A stretch of 22,497 nucleotides of DNA, taken from positions 16,935 through 39,431 of the forward strand of contig JBBHKE010003583.1 of the NCBI GenBank assembly GCA_037447655.1. Reading direction: 5' to 3'. Below are positions 7,879 through 17,739 of this stretch, piece by piece. The notes beneath the pieces were generated by a model, which was not told the DNA's origin, searched no databases, and saw only the letters and a list, made by a program, of their open reading frames with translations. Each line of letters starts with the position of its first letter. Position 1 is the stretch's first letter. This DNA is from Zygnema cylindricum (taxonomy: Eukaryota > Streptophyta > Zygnematophyceae > Zygnematales > Zygnemataceae). Made by a program: the position numbers and the translations under genes.

Positions 7879-8872
7879 CTCTAGAGTACCAATCTTTAAT
7901 GGAACTGGCTTCATATACTTGGAAAGTATGATGATAGGAGCTCTATGCGAAAAAAGGTTTAGGGGGATAGTGAGTGGACAATTGAAGCGTCCATCAAGTC
8001 TTGGAAATCCTCCAAGGTTTGGAGGAAGAAGATTCACCAGGAAAGAGGATTCACCTTCAACGGAGGAAACAAAGGAAGGAGAGGTGGTGGACAAAGGAAA
8101 GGAGAAGGAGGCGACCACACCAATAGCAACTGGTTTGACATTCATGTCACCTATTCCGAGGAACGAGGAGAATGATACTAAAACCTGCGACTTCAACAAT
8201 ATGGCGGCAAAGCACTTCATCCTACGCCATCTCACTCAAGGACTTGCATGTCCTCATTTGCAGGTAGAAAGGGCATCCGATCTTTAGATGGCTCTCATAG
8301 AGATGTACCGAAGTGGTACGATTCAGCAACAACAGTTGGCTGATCAGAAAGTTAAGGAGTATGTATACAAAGGGGGAAATATGTTGGATTTTTGCAATGA
8401 GCTTGCTACACTCTTTATGGAGCTAGAGAGTGCGGGAAAAGTTTTTAGTGAAAAAGAAAAGGTTAACTGTTTACTGATGAAGTTATCTGATGAGTTCGAG
8501 AACATAGTCAACCGTGTGCAAGACTTGCCTGACTTAAGGTGGATAAAGAACTCAGTGGTAGGGATGATTCTCGTTCGAGAGAATACGATAGAGATCCGAA
8601 GGGGAGGAAAGAGTGGCCAAGCCTTGGCAACAGCGATCGATTGGAGGAACAAGGATTCCCGGAAACCAGTCGGAAACTATAGGGGTAGGGAGCAGAAAAA
8701 ACAGGTTGACGAGTTCGAACCAAGGGCACCCAAAGGTTTATGTCATTTTTGTAAGAAACCGGGGCACTATATGGCAGAGTGCACTAAGCTAATCGAGCTT
8801 CGGTTAAAGGAGGGGCAGACCGGTGGTACCCCGATAGGAAAAGAAAAAGGCCCTTGTCACACAGGTAATTGA
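7868..8872 (+). pseudogene. Element A gag (capsid and zinc knuckle), broken
   Basis: The frame starts at the ATG inside the primer site, with an in-frame TGA about 10 codons upstream and no other ATG between. It opens MGPPSRVPIFNGTGFIYLES, with the copia gag P-x-F-N-G motif. A TAG at 8285-8287 replaces the Trp expected before MALIEMYRSG, then the same frame continues with the capsid region. The zinc knuckle CHFCKKPGHYMAEC (8741-8782) fits C-x2-C-x4-H-x4-C. A frameshift near 8845 ends the frame at TGA 8870-8872, whereas in element C the same region reads on into protease. Gag packages the element RNA into cytoplasmic particles. Confidence 0.85.
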
Positions 8873-9300
8873 GGCGGAATCCGAGGACGAGGACGATAAG
8901 CTCCTTTTGGATGAGGAGTTGGAGGCGAAAACAGAGGTTGAAATTCCACGAAGGCAGAAATGTGCTTACGGTGGATTGAAAGGTGAAGCAGGCTGGATTA
9001 TAGATTCAGGTGCCTCAATGCACAGGTGTATAGGCACCTGTTCACTAAGATAAGAAAGATTCCCACCGTAGAGATAGAGTACGGGGATGGGAGGATAGTC
9101 ACCACTACTCTTGTAGGATCGGTAGATCTGAAAGTGTAAGTAGAAGGAAAGACATCCATATTAACATTCTCCGATGTATTGTTTATTCGGAGCTGAACAA
9201 AAACCTTATCTCTACATCTGTATTAGATGATAAGGGTTTTTTCACTAGCACTAGGTAAGGAGTCTTTACTGCTAGTTTTGAGGAGGATGTCTATTTCATT
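8873..9300 (+). pseudogene. Element A protease region, broken
   Basis: After the gag frameshift an acidic linker (SEDEDDKLLLDEELEAK) leads to GWIIDSGASMHRC, the aspartic protease active site D-S-G-A with Asp at 9003-9005. Downstream the frame is broken by stops and small indels, but IEYGDGR and TLVGSVDL remain readable. The enzyme would cut the gag-pol polyprotein. The copy cannot be active. Confidence 0.75.
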
Positions 9301-9321
9301 GTTGAGAAAGGTAGCCATGGG

Positions 9322-10302
9322 ATGTTTAGGCTGATCTTAAGTAATGAAATGAAGAAACTTTATTATGTTGGTGTTCATGATATTATAATGTGGCATAAGA
9401 GGCTTGGGCATGTGAATCTAGATAAGTTAAGAGAGATGAAAAAGATGGGAGTGGTGGAAGGGATTCAGTTTAGTGAGAGTGATGATATAAGTGATTGTAG
9501 TGGGTGTGCTTAAGGTAAAGCACACAGATTACCCTTTCCTAAAACAACCACCTATAAGGGAGGAAAACTTCTACATCTAGTACACACAGATATTTGGTGA
9601 CCGGCAAAAGTGCCCTCACCGGGGGGGAAGAGATTTATGATGACTATAATCGATGATTGGTCTCGGTATTCTCGAGTGTATTTTTTGAAAAACAAGTCAG
9701 AAGCTGAGGATTAATTTAGACAATATAAAGCATGGAGCGAAAAACTCCATGAAACTCCAATCAAGAGAGTAAGGAGTGATAATGGTGGAGAGTATACTTC
9801 TAACCAGTTTGAGGATTTTCTGAGGGAAGATGGGGTCCAACACCAAAAGACAGTTCTAGAAAATCTGGAACAGAATGGGGTAGCTGAAAGGTTAAATAGA
9901 ACACTAAGTGATAGTGCTAGAAGTATGTTGTCAGATAAATAGATAGGAAAAAGATTTTGGGCAAAAGTAATGAACTGTGCTAATTATCTCAAGAATAGAG
10001 TTCTTACTTCAGCTATAAATGATCAAACACCTTATGAGAGATGGACAGGCCGGAAACCAGACATATCTCACTTAAAGGTTTTCGGCAGTCAAGTAATTAG
10101 TCTAGATACAGATCAATCTAATTGGAAGCTAGATCCTAAAGGAAAACCGAGATACTTATTAGGATATGATGAAGATGTTAAAGGATATAGATTTTATGAT
10201 CTAAAAAGGAAAGATATAATCTTAGTAAAACATCTAGTAGTTATGGATGAAGGAAAGTCTGTGGATCCCTTCAAATATACAAAAGTCAATAAAAATCAGA
10301 TT
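9322..10302 (+). pseudogene. Element A integrase, broken by stops
   Basis: The GAG-pre-integrase zinc region WHKRLGHVNLDKLREMKKMG ends in SDCSGCA, then a stop replaces Gln before GKAHR (9511-9513). The core keeps HTDIW (first Asp), DDWSRYSRVYF, VRSDNGGEYTS (second Asp) and QNGVAERL (catalytic Glu). Nonsense codons also occur after HTDIW, within the core, and at SDK-stop-IGKRFW. The C-terminal part NCANYLKNRVLTSA to LKVFGSQV and GYDEDVKGYRFYD is open to 10302. All three catalytic residues survive, unlike in element C. Confidence 0.85.
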
Positions 10303-11185
10303 TGAGTCAGAAAATTCTGATGACTTTGAGCTTCCTAACTATCCAGGTTTGAGAGAAGATGACACTCTTGCAGGTACAAATCAGACCAAAAAGGACTCGG
10401 CTGTGAAAACTCCAGTGACAACTCTACCCGAAGCGGAAGACATGGTGGAAATTGATTCTGAATCAAGGGATAGGGGAGAAACCGAGTTTGTTCGAAAGAA
10501 TCCACGAGAACCATTTATTCCGGCCTCAGATTTTGAGTGGGGAAAGAGAAGTAGTAAAAGACTGTAAGAAAAACACGTTAATAACAAGGTAACTAAACTA
10601 TCTTATCAAGATGAACCTCAAACTTATGAAGAGGCGATGACTTGTCCAGAAAGAAATTGGTGGAAGACAGCCATCAATGAAGAGATGGCCTCAATTATGG
10701 CAGCCGATACTTGGGAGCTGGTGGATTGTCCACCTAACCGAAAACCAATCGGTTGTAAGTGGGTTTTCAAATTAAAACAGAACCCAGATAACACAATCGA
10801 GCGCTATAAGGCCCGACTAGTGGCAAAGGGATTTACACAAAATGAGGGAGTTGACTACGAGAAAACCTTTTCCCCGGTGGTCAGATTTCCCTCCGTCCGC
10901 ATACTTCTCAGCCTGGCAGCGGCGGAAGACATGGAAGTGCACCAGATGGACATCAAAACAGCCTTTTTGCATGGAGAATTGGAAGAGGAGATCTTCATGC
11001 GACAACCCGAAGGGTTTGTGGAAGAAGGAGAGGAGAGTAAGGTATGCCGGCTGATTAAATCTCTTTATGGTTTGAAAGAGGCGCCTCGACAGTGGAATAA
11101 GAAGCTTGATGAGTTTCTTACCGGTCTGGGTTATATCCGGATCAGCTCAGATCACTCAATCTATGTTTTCGAAGATAAGGAGCCG
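10303..11185 (+). pseudogene. Element A linker and truncated reverse transcriptase
   Basis: The variable linker (FVRKNPREPFIPASDFEWGK and SSKRL-stop) is followed by RT starting NWWKTAINEEMASIMAADTW. Recognisable blocks are GCKWVFKLKQNPDNTIERYK, RLVAKGFTQNEGVDYEKTFS, QMDIKTAFLHGELEEEIFM (first catalytic Asp) and SLYGLKEAPRQWNKKLDEFL. The frame is broken off after SSDHSIYVFEDKE, before the YVDD box. From there the DNA belongs to the pre-RT linker of B, so RT is present twice in tandem. The first RT lacks half its active site. Confidence 0.85.
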
Positions 11186-12183
11186 ATGAGACGGTAAGGA
11201 GAAATCCAAGACTTCTTTCCATTCCATTTTCGAAGTTTGAGGGAGGGAGACGGAGCAGCAAAAGGATACAAGAAAAACAGGGAACTCATAAGGTAACTAA
11301 GCTATCTCACCTTCATGAGCCTCAGTCATACTCGGAGGCAGTCAACAGTCCGGAGAAAGACGGATGGATTAGAGCCATAAATGATGAAATGGCCTCCATC
11401 ATGGAAGCAAATACTTAGGAACTAGCGGACTGTCCTCCAGACACAAAATCAATTGGTTGTAAATGGGTGTTTAAACTGAAACTGAACCCAGATAATACCA
11501 TTGAAAGATATAAGGCTCGGTTGGTAGCAAAATGGTTCACCCAAAAGAAGGGGATTGACTATGAGGAGACTTTTGCTACAGTTGTTCGGTTCCCATCAGT
11601 AAGGATTCTCCTCAGTATAGCGGCAGCGGAAGACATAGAAATACACCAAATGGATATTAAGACGGCCTTCCTCAATGATGAGTTAGGGGAAGAATTTTTC
11701 ATGCAACAACCACACGGGTTTGTGGACCAAGATGAGGAGATCAAAGTCTGCAAACTCTTAAAGTCATTATATGGACTGAAGCACGCTCCTCGACAGTGGA
11801 ATAAAAAACTAGACGAGTTTCTCACCGGTCTAAGATATGTTCGGATAAACTCTGACCATTCTATCTATATGTTTGAAGATGAGAATGGTGTGATTTTTAT
11901 TGCAATTTATGTGGATGATCTGGTGGTGTTAAGGAAGTCTTTGAAAAATATCAATAAGTTAAAGAAATATCTTAAAAGTAGATTTGACATGAAAGATTTA
12001 GGGGAGGCAAGATATATTTTGGGAATCCAAATGGAGAGAGATAGGGGGAAAAGGATTATTACACTTACTCAGAAAGAAGCAATAGGTAATATCCTTGAGA
12101 AATTTCATATGGAAAAGGCAAACAGTTGTACCACTCCCATGGATTTGAAAAAAGTAAGTGATGGAATGAATAAGGAGGAGTGA
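11186..12183 (+). pseudogene. Element B linker and reverse transcriptase
   Basis: Begins inside the linker (VRRNPRLLSIPFSKFEG, RRSSKRIQEKQ) and continues KVTKLSHLHEPQSYSEAVNS. A TAG replaces Trp in MEANTW-E at about 11418. RT then reads openly from VFKLKLNPDNTIERYK through QMDIKTAFLNDELGEEFFM, LYGLKHAPRQWNKKLDEFL and the active-site box IAIYVDDLVVL to YILGIQMERDRGKRIITLTQ. Catalytic Asp residues are present. Compared by eye with the A copy the DNA is about three-quarters identical, so this is not a recent duplication of A but a piece of a different element. Confidence 0.85.
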
Positions 12184-12895
12184 TAATCTTAGATGATCAA
12201 ATTAGTCCAAAAGAGAGAGAGTTTATGAAGTTTATCCTTTACACGCAGGTTGTATGAAGTCTAATATACTTTATAAACTCTACCAGGTTGGAGATAGTGA
12301 CAGCAATTGGAGTCTTTAGTAAGAGTCTTAATGATCCTAGGAAGAGAGATTGGGAGGCGGCTAAGAGAGTCATGAGATATCTGGTGAGAACAAGGGAGTT
12401 ATGGTTACATTTGGGAGGGGAGCACACTGACATCACTACTTAGAGTGATGCCAATTATAGGGATGCACCTATGAGAAGATGCACTTCTGGGTATGTTTTG
12501 TATGTGGGGGAAGGTGCTTGCTGTTTGAGCAGTAAGCAACAAAAGGTGGTTGCTCAGTCTACTATGGAGGTTGAGTACATGGCCTCTTGTTCTGTTGTGA
12601 AAGAGTTGATGTGGGTCAAATTCTTGTTACAAAAACTAGGGTATATGAAGAAGGGAGTGCATAAATTTTTTGTGATAATTTGACTACCATTGCAATTGCA
12701 GCCAATCCAAAGCAACATTTCAAAGCTAACCATATGGGCATAAGATTGAGTTTTGTGAGGGAAAAAGTAGAAAGTAAAATTGTGAATCTTCTGTATAAGT
12801 CTGATGAAGAAATGGTGGCTAATATGATGACCAAACTTGTGCCATCTCCCAAGTTAAATTATTGTAGGGAAAAGTGTGGACTAAAAGAGAAGTAA
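12184..12895 (+). pseudogene. Element B RNase H region, broken
   Basis: Several frames together give the end of copia pol: a decayed tether near 12184-12340, then RDWEAAKRVMRYLVRTRELW, a stop in place of Trp before SDANYRD, MRRCTSGYVLYVGEGACCLS, QSTMEVEYMASCSVVKELMW, and after a frameshift near 12680 ANPKQHFKANHMGIRLSFVR and NMMTKLVPSP. The Glu in EVEYMAS and Asp in SDANYRD correspond to RNase H acidic residues. The enzyme would remove the RNA template during reverse transcription. Confidence 0.8.
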
Positions 12896-12907
12896 AAACT
12901 AGACTAG

Positions 12908-12920
12908 AAAATAAGTGGAG
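12908..12920 (+). promoter_or_regulatory. Polypurine tract of B
   Basis: The purine-rich AAAATAAGTGGAG directly precedes the LTR start TGTTGAAATA, as expected for the plus-strand primer site. Confidence 0.7.
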
Positions 12921-13003
12921 TGTTGAAATAACTAGATTTATCAAGTATTTTCTAGGTCTAAATAGATTAGCGAAAAAAGAAAATATAAGCTTAAACAGGT
13001 TGC

Positions 13004-13070
13004 CTCCACCTCTTCTCTGTAGCCCCCATACTTGTTGTAGTCTTTGAAGGAGAGAGAGAGAGTGGTGGAG
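13004..13070 (+). other. Conserved LTR stem-loop, copy in B
   Basis: CTCCACC (13004-13010) pairs with GGTGGAG (13064-13070), extended inwards by TCT/AGA-rich pairing, around a loop containing ACTTGTTGTAGTCTTTGA. Confidence 0.65.
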
Positions 13071-13131
13071 CCATTGTTGCCTCAGCTACATAGGCAGGAC
13101 TAAAGAGTGATATAAGTCACCCTTAACAAAA

Positions 13132-13208
13132 GGTTGAGTCTGGCAAGACTCAAACCTCCCACCGGCAGAGCAAGGCGAAGCCGTCAGCTCTAACCGGTCT
13201 ATCGTAGG
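13132..13208 (-). other. Antisense tRNA-like module in LTR B
   Basis: On the minus strand ACCGGTTAGAGC (D-arm-like) precedes GGTTTGAGTCTTGCC (13142-13156), the best B-box/T-arm of the five and one C-to-T away from GGTTCGAGTC. TTTT follows at once (AAAA at 13128-13131 on plus). The A-box is shortened. Confidence 0.6.
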
Positions 13209-13465
13209 AGTTTGTTAAATTACATACGATGTGATATTTATTTAGAATCTGTTGCGATCTTTAATATGATCAACGAAAATACGAATGAAGGGATATAAAA
13301 CTAGTTAATATATAGTGCGAACATGATCCCGCACAAAACAAATGAATCGGACATTTGTTTCAAGGGCTAACATTAAAAGTCGTTTTTGATCCAACGGCAT
13401 ATGTCGCCGCCGAGATCCCGAAATGGTCACTTCAGCGGTTTTTCCGACGCGACATGACCTAGCGC

Positions 13466-13471
13466 CACGTG
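13466..13471 (+). promoter_or_regulatory. G-box in LTR B
   Basis: CGCCACGTGGAG contains CACGTG, 545 bp from the LTR start, matching its place in the other LTRs. Confidence 0.55.
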
Positions 13472-13926
13472 GAGAGATAACATTTGGAAGTGGAAATCTC
13501 GGGGACATAAGGACAAGTAAAATGGAGACAAGCGTCCACTCAATGGCCTTGTCGTACACAGCCTCTACAGAAAGAACATTGGCCGTAGTACCTTTTTGTT
13601 CTATACAGTCATATGATTGGATTGTACTGTAGTAGATAGGGGTTGTGAGAGGGGTTTGGGAATTATCTTTTTTAAGTAGGCAGCAGCCTCTCTCTTTGAG
13701 AGTTTTTATAAATAGGCAATTTTTGCCCTTCATAACTTATCGCCTGGTTGGGCGTTTTCAATGATTATTTTTGCTATGGACTCAAGGGTGTCCAGACTAC
13801 ACAAGGGTGCAGTTAGGTTGACAATTTATTTGCTTGATCGGCAGTGGTTGTAGTTGAAAGAGGGCTAGTTAAAACGACCTAGAGGCTTCTTGAATTATGT
13901 AGTCCAATGGAGGACACAGAATCGCA

Positions 13927-15250
13927 AAGATTTCACCCACATTAATTTTTTCACAACTGAACAAGAGGCCATATACTCAGCCTCTATGGTGGACTGAGAA
14001 ATCACCCTTTGTTGCTTACTGCTCCAACAATAATCCCTATTCGCAATTTACAAGACATACCCAAAAGTACACCTCCTCATTAGAGCATCCCTATAACTTG
14101 CATCACTCCAAATGGTGATGTCAGTATTATCCCCTCCCAAATGCAACCACAAATCTCTCATTCTTTTTAAGTATCGCATGACTTTTTTGGCCGCTTCCCA
14201 ATCTTTCTTTCTAGGATCATTTAGACTCCTGCTTAATATCGGTAGAGCTGCTGCTATATCAGGACGAGTACAGTTTATAAAATAGATCAAACTACCGACA
14301 ACTTGTCAGTATAGAATAGTTTGCATAAACTCGTTTTCCTTAGGTCATAACTCATTATCAAGGATCAAGACTCCCTCTTCTCAGCTCCCCTCATTTCCTT
14401 TCTTTGAGTCCATAAGAGTCGTACAACTATTTGGTTTATCCATTTGAAATTTTTCAAGCATATTTCCTATTGCTTCCTATTAAGTTAGTCTTATTGTTTT
14501 GTTCTCTCTATCCCTCTCCATCTGCATTCCCAAAATATACTTTGCCTCCCCCTGGTCATTCATTTCAAATCTACTCTTTAGATCTTTTTCAATCCATTAA
14601 TTTTCTTCATTGATTTACTCAAAACCAAAAAATCACCAATATAGATGGCAATGAAAATTATACCTTCTTTGTCCTCAAATAGATAGATGGAATGATCCGA
14701 ATTGATTCGGATATATCCCAAACTTGTCAAAAACTTGTCCAGCTTCTTGTTCCATTGGCGTGGAGCTTGCTTTAGTCCTTAAAGAGACTTTATCAATCTA
14801 CACACCTTACTTTCTTCTCCTTCCTCCACAAATATTTTGGTTGTTGCATGAAGATCTCTTCTTCTAATTCTCAGTGTAAGAAAGCGGTTTTGATGTCCAT
14901 CAGGGTCACTTCCATGTCTGCAGCTGCCGCTAGAATGAGTAGAATCCGGACGCAGGGAATTCTAACAACCGGAGCGAAGGTCTCCTCATAATCCATTCCC
15001 TCTTTTTATGTGAATCCCTTTGCCATTAACTTGGCATTGTATCACTCGATAGTGTTATCCCGATTGTGTTTCAACTTAAATACCCACTTGCATCCTATCG
15101 GCTTTTTGTCTGGAGGACAATCCACCATCTCCCATGTGTTTGCTTAAAAAATGGAAGCCATCTCATCATTCATGGTTGTCATCCATCTACTACGTTCCGG
15201 ACTACTAATTGCTTCCATGTATGTCTGGGGTTCGCTCACATGTGACAGCT
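13927..15250 (-). pseudogene. Element C reverse transcriptase and truncated RNase H
   Basis: Minus-strand pol in several frames. RT reads GCKWVFKLKHNRDNTIE, DYEETFAPVVRIPCVRILL, DIKTAFLH and APRQWNKKLDKFLTSLGYIR with multiple stops. The active-site box reads IAIYIGDFLVL: the first Asp of YVDD is Gly, so catalysis would be lost. RNase H reads INCTRPDIAAALPILSRSLN, AAKKVMRYLKRMRDLWLHLG, TIWSDASYRDALMRRC and EAEYMASCSVVKKLMWVK, then ends at 13927 against LTR B. The last part of RNase H, the polypurine tract and the 3' LTR of C are not in this window. Confidence 0.85.
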
Positions 15251-15830
15251 TAGTTACCTTATTGTTCACTTGTCTCTCTTGAAGTCTCTTGCTGCTTCTC
15301 CTTCTTCCTTCAAACTCTGATGCTGGAATGGAGGGTAATCTCGGATTTCTCCGAAGGACTTCATCCTCTCCCGTATCCGTGGAGTCAATCTCTGGACTTT
15401 TATCATCCATTTCTGGTCTTTCCTCGCTTTCTTCCTCAGTCTAATCAGAAGTTGTGACTCCAAGAGAGGGTCACTCTTGGTCAATTTTTTCTCTTCCTCT
15501 GCAAGGTCAGGCTGAACCGGAGTTCGGTTAGAAAAATCTATACTCATTTTCGGATTCAATTCTAATTCTAAATTTTTTAGTGTATTTAAAGGGATCTATT
15601 GACTTTCCTTCATCCATGACTACCAAGTGTTTTATTAGAATGATGTCTTTTCTACCAATATGAATAACTCTATATCCTTGTACATTTTCATCATACCCAA
15701 GTAGGTATCCCCGCTTTCCCTTTACATCTAACTTCCAATCACATTTTTCTGTGTTTTGACTAAACCCTTGATTTCCAAACACCTTTAAGTGTGAAATATT
15801 AGGTTTTCTCTTGGTCCATCTTTCATTAGG
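15251..15830 (-). pseudogene. Element C integrase C-terminus and linker
   Basis: Reads NERWTKRKPNISHLKVFGNQ, DWKLDVKGKRGYLLGYDENV, HIGRKDIILIKHLVVMDEGK and KSIDPFKYTKK, then a linker with RRNPRLPSIPASEFEGRRRS and NNKVTKLSHVSEPQTYMEAI. It is the continuation of the integrase interrupted by solo LTR D; the frame matches that at 17020 once D and one target copy are disregarded. At least one frameshift lies near 15550. Confidence 0.85.
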
Positions 15831-15835
15831 TGTTT
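15831..15835. repeat. Target-site duplication, left copy (D)
   Basis: TGTTT, identical to 17015-17019, flanks solo LTR D. Confidence 0.9.
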
Positions 15836-16448
15836 TGAAACTCTGAGACCTCCATTGGCCCTCAGAGTAGGAAGATCCAAAAGAAGCTAATCTAGATAGT
15901 GCCGACTCCAAGTTGATATAAACCCAAATGACTGACCCCTTGACAATCAGAACCCCAATATATATTCACCCCTGTGAAATAACACTTTCTGTGTGCTCAG
16001 TTCCACCACAGAATGCAAAGTTTGAATATGAGATTTGGACACATTCATCCACTTTGACTTCCCTTAGAAATGCAGCCACCCTGGCAAACAAAAAATCTGA
16101 CGGACTACACCCCTGTGTAGCCTGGACTCCCTTGAGTTTGCAGCAAAAGAAATCACTGAAAATGGTCAAGTAAATTGATAGTTATGGCTGTCCAAAGTTA
16201 GCCATTTATACAAGATGCTCTCTGGGAGAGGCGACTACCTACTCGAAATTTTCTAAGTCCTATCTCTCCTCTAAGACTCTATCTATTGACGTACGACACC
16301 AATCAAAATACCGTGTCGTACACAAAAGTACAGGTGTCGATGTACTTTCTGTACGGCCATTGTACGACATGGCCAAAATGTCGACACATGTCATCTCCAG
16401 ATTCGTTCACGTAATCCTCGGAGATGCCGCGATCCAATGTCATTTTGC

Positions 16449-16454
16449 CACGTG
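16449..16454 (-). promoter_or_regulatory. G-box / ABRE core in LTR D
   Basis: In LTR sense ACACGTGGC, the same 9-mer as in LTR A, 560 bp from the LTR start. Confidence 0.6.
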
Positions 16455-16739
16455 TCATCCTATGTGGTGATGACCGCCAACCACCGAAATCTTCTTCCGT
16501 GATCTCGGCATCCTTTTCCGGCCGTCCGATAAAACAAGTTTTCGATCGTAGCTGTCATAAATACGTGCGCGGTATTTGTTTCGCGTTCGAAACAAATGCC
16601 GGTATCCGTTTCATATACATTAAACCGTACTCCGTACTATTTATAACTGTATCTATGCACTACGTATTTATTTCCAGTTAAATGAACAAGTCTACGTGTA
16701 ACTAAATAAATAATTATCAAACCCTATATATCTTAACAC

Positions 16740-16823
16740 TAGCGCTAGACTAAACGGTTAAAGCATCCGACTATATATGATTGACGGACGGCAGGTACCA
16801 GGATCAATTCCTGGGTCCGTCAA
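16740..16823 (+). other. Antisense tRNA-like module in LTR D
   Basis: Runs opposite to the LTR. The A-box-like TAGACTAAACGGTTAAAGC (from 16746) is followed by a perfect T-arm: stem CCAGG (16798-16802), 7-nt loop ATCAATT, stem CCTGG (16810-16814). TTGACGGAC (16781-16789) and GTCCGTCAA (16815-16823) form a 9-bp outer stem. TTTT follows at 16829-16832. A canonical acceptor stem is not formed, so this is tRNA-like rather than a tRNA gene. Confidence 0.6.
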
Positions 16824-16895
16824 ATAACTTTTGGTAAGTCTACCTAATTTACCTCCTGTCTTCACTAGAGAGCTTAGGCAGCCATGGCTCTAGCT

Positions 16896-16944
16896 CCCTA
16901 TCCAGCCTTCAGTGACTACAACAAGTGTGGGGGCTTGGAGAGGG
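16896..16944 (-). other. Conserved LTR stem-loop, copy in D
   Basis: Read on the plus strand, CCCT-A-TCCA-GCC pairs with GGC-T-TGGA-G-AGGG: 11 pairs with one mismatch and one bulge. In LTR sense the loop contains ACTTGTTGTAGTCACTGA. The palindrome AGCCATGGCT lies next to it at 16880-16889. Confidence 0.7.
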
Positions 16945-17014
16945 GGGTTAGAGGCAGACTGCCTCTGCCTTTTTCTATCCTATTACAGACCTAGAAAAAA
17001 CACAAATATCAACA

Positions 17015-17019
17015 TGTTT
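17015..17019. repeat. Target-site duplication, right copy (D)
   Basis: TGTTT, identical to 15831-15835. The duplicated codons lie in the integrase of C, at the same place as DQTPYERW in A. Confidence 0.9.
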
Positions 17020-17720
17020 GTCCTTTTACCGCCGTGGTAAGGACTCTATTTTTGAGATAGTTAGCACAAAGCTTCTGCCCAAAATCTTTCTTTTATCTTT
17101 TTATCCGACAACATACTACGGGCACTATAACTTAATGTTTGAATTGGTCTCTTAGCTACACCGTTTTGTTTTGGGTTCTTTGGAACAGTCTTTTGGTGTT
17201 GAACCCCTTCCTCTTTCAAAAAATCCTCAAACTCATTAGAAGTGTATTCCCCCTCATTATCACCCCTCACTCTTTTTAAAAATGTCCCATAAAGCTTCTC
17301 ACTCCATGATTTATACTTTTTAAAATAAGCCAAAGCCTCAGATTTGTTTTTTGAGAAATATACTCTAGAGTATCTAGACCAATCATCAGTGATAGTAATC
17401 AAACGTCTTTTCCCTCCAACTGATGGCACTTTGGTTGTTCCCCATATGTCTGTATGAATTAAATCTAAGACCTCTTCATCCTTATATGTTGCGTTTTTTG
17501 GAAAAGGCAATCTGTGGGCCTTGCCTTGAGCACATCCACTATAATCATCCAAGGTCTCATTGTCTCCAAAATGCATTCCCTCAACTACACCTTTTTTCTT
17601 CATTTCTTTCAATCTATCTAGATGCACATGTCCCAATCTTTTATGCCACATCATCAAATCACTTACACCAACATAGAAAACTCATGTTTTTCCATTACTC
17701 AAATTCACCGTAAACATTCA
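17020..17720 (-). pseudogene. Element C integrase, N-terminal and core part
   Basis: Opens with WHKRLGHVHLDRLKEMKKKG and DDYSGCAQGKAHR. The zinc region has Tyr where A keeps Cys (DCSGC). The core has HTDIWGTTKVPS, DDWSRYSRVYF and VRGDNEGEYTSNEF with both Asp residues, but QNGVAKRP shows Lys in place of the catalytic Glu of QNGVAER. It then reads SARSMLSDKKIKERFWAEAL and is cut by solo LTR D. This is the longest intact frame of C (17061-17657), yet the protein would be dead. Integrase would join element cDNA to nuclear DNA. Confidence 0.88.
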
Positions 17721-17739
17721 TTGGCTACCCTTTTCAGCT

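Larger units (their letters stand above)
12921..13926 (+). mobile_element. 3' LTR of copia element B (1006 bp)
   Basis: Begins TGTTGAAATA after the polypurine tract and ends AGAATCGCA, where minus-strand RNase H of element C starts without a gap. It contains the stem-loop at 13004-13070, a damaged palindrome AGCCATTGTT, the antisense tRNA-like module at 13132-13208, a G-box at 13466-13471, a clear TATA box (TTATAAATA, about 13706-13714) and the hairpin GGCAATTTTTGCC at 13715-13727. No target duplication matches the 5' end of A. No internal region follows, so the LTR closes the A/B chimera. Confidence 0.85.
15836..17014 (-). mobile_element. Solo LTR D (1179 bp) inside the element C integrase
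   Basis: In its own sense it runs TGTTGATATT...GAGTTTCA and is flanked by perfect TGTTT repeats, so both ends are certain; this fixes the LTR limits of the whole family. It has no internal region, consistent with LTR-LTR recombination after insertion. It contains the stem-loop (16896-16944), palindrome AGCCATGGCT (16880-16889), tRNA-like module (16740-16823), G-box (16449-16454) and a TATA box (TATAAAT, 16204-16210, minus). Its U5 is longer than A's and shares a block of about 120 bp with F, including CATTCTGTGGTGGAACTGAG. Confidence 0.95.

Noticed and set aside
6812-13926. A and B as one normal full-length element
   Set aside because: Duplicated RT, unlike LTRs and unmatched 5-bp flanks.
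16740-16823. Functional tRNA gene in LTR D
   Set aside because: The T-arm is good but a proper acceptor stem and anticodon arm are not formed, and the loop is ATCAATT instead of TTCGANT; kept as tRNA-like only.
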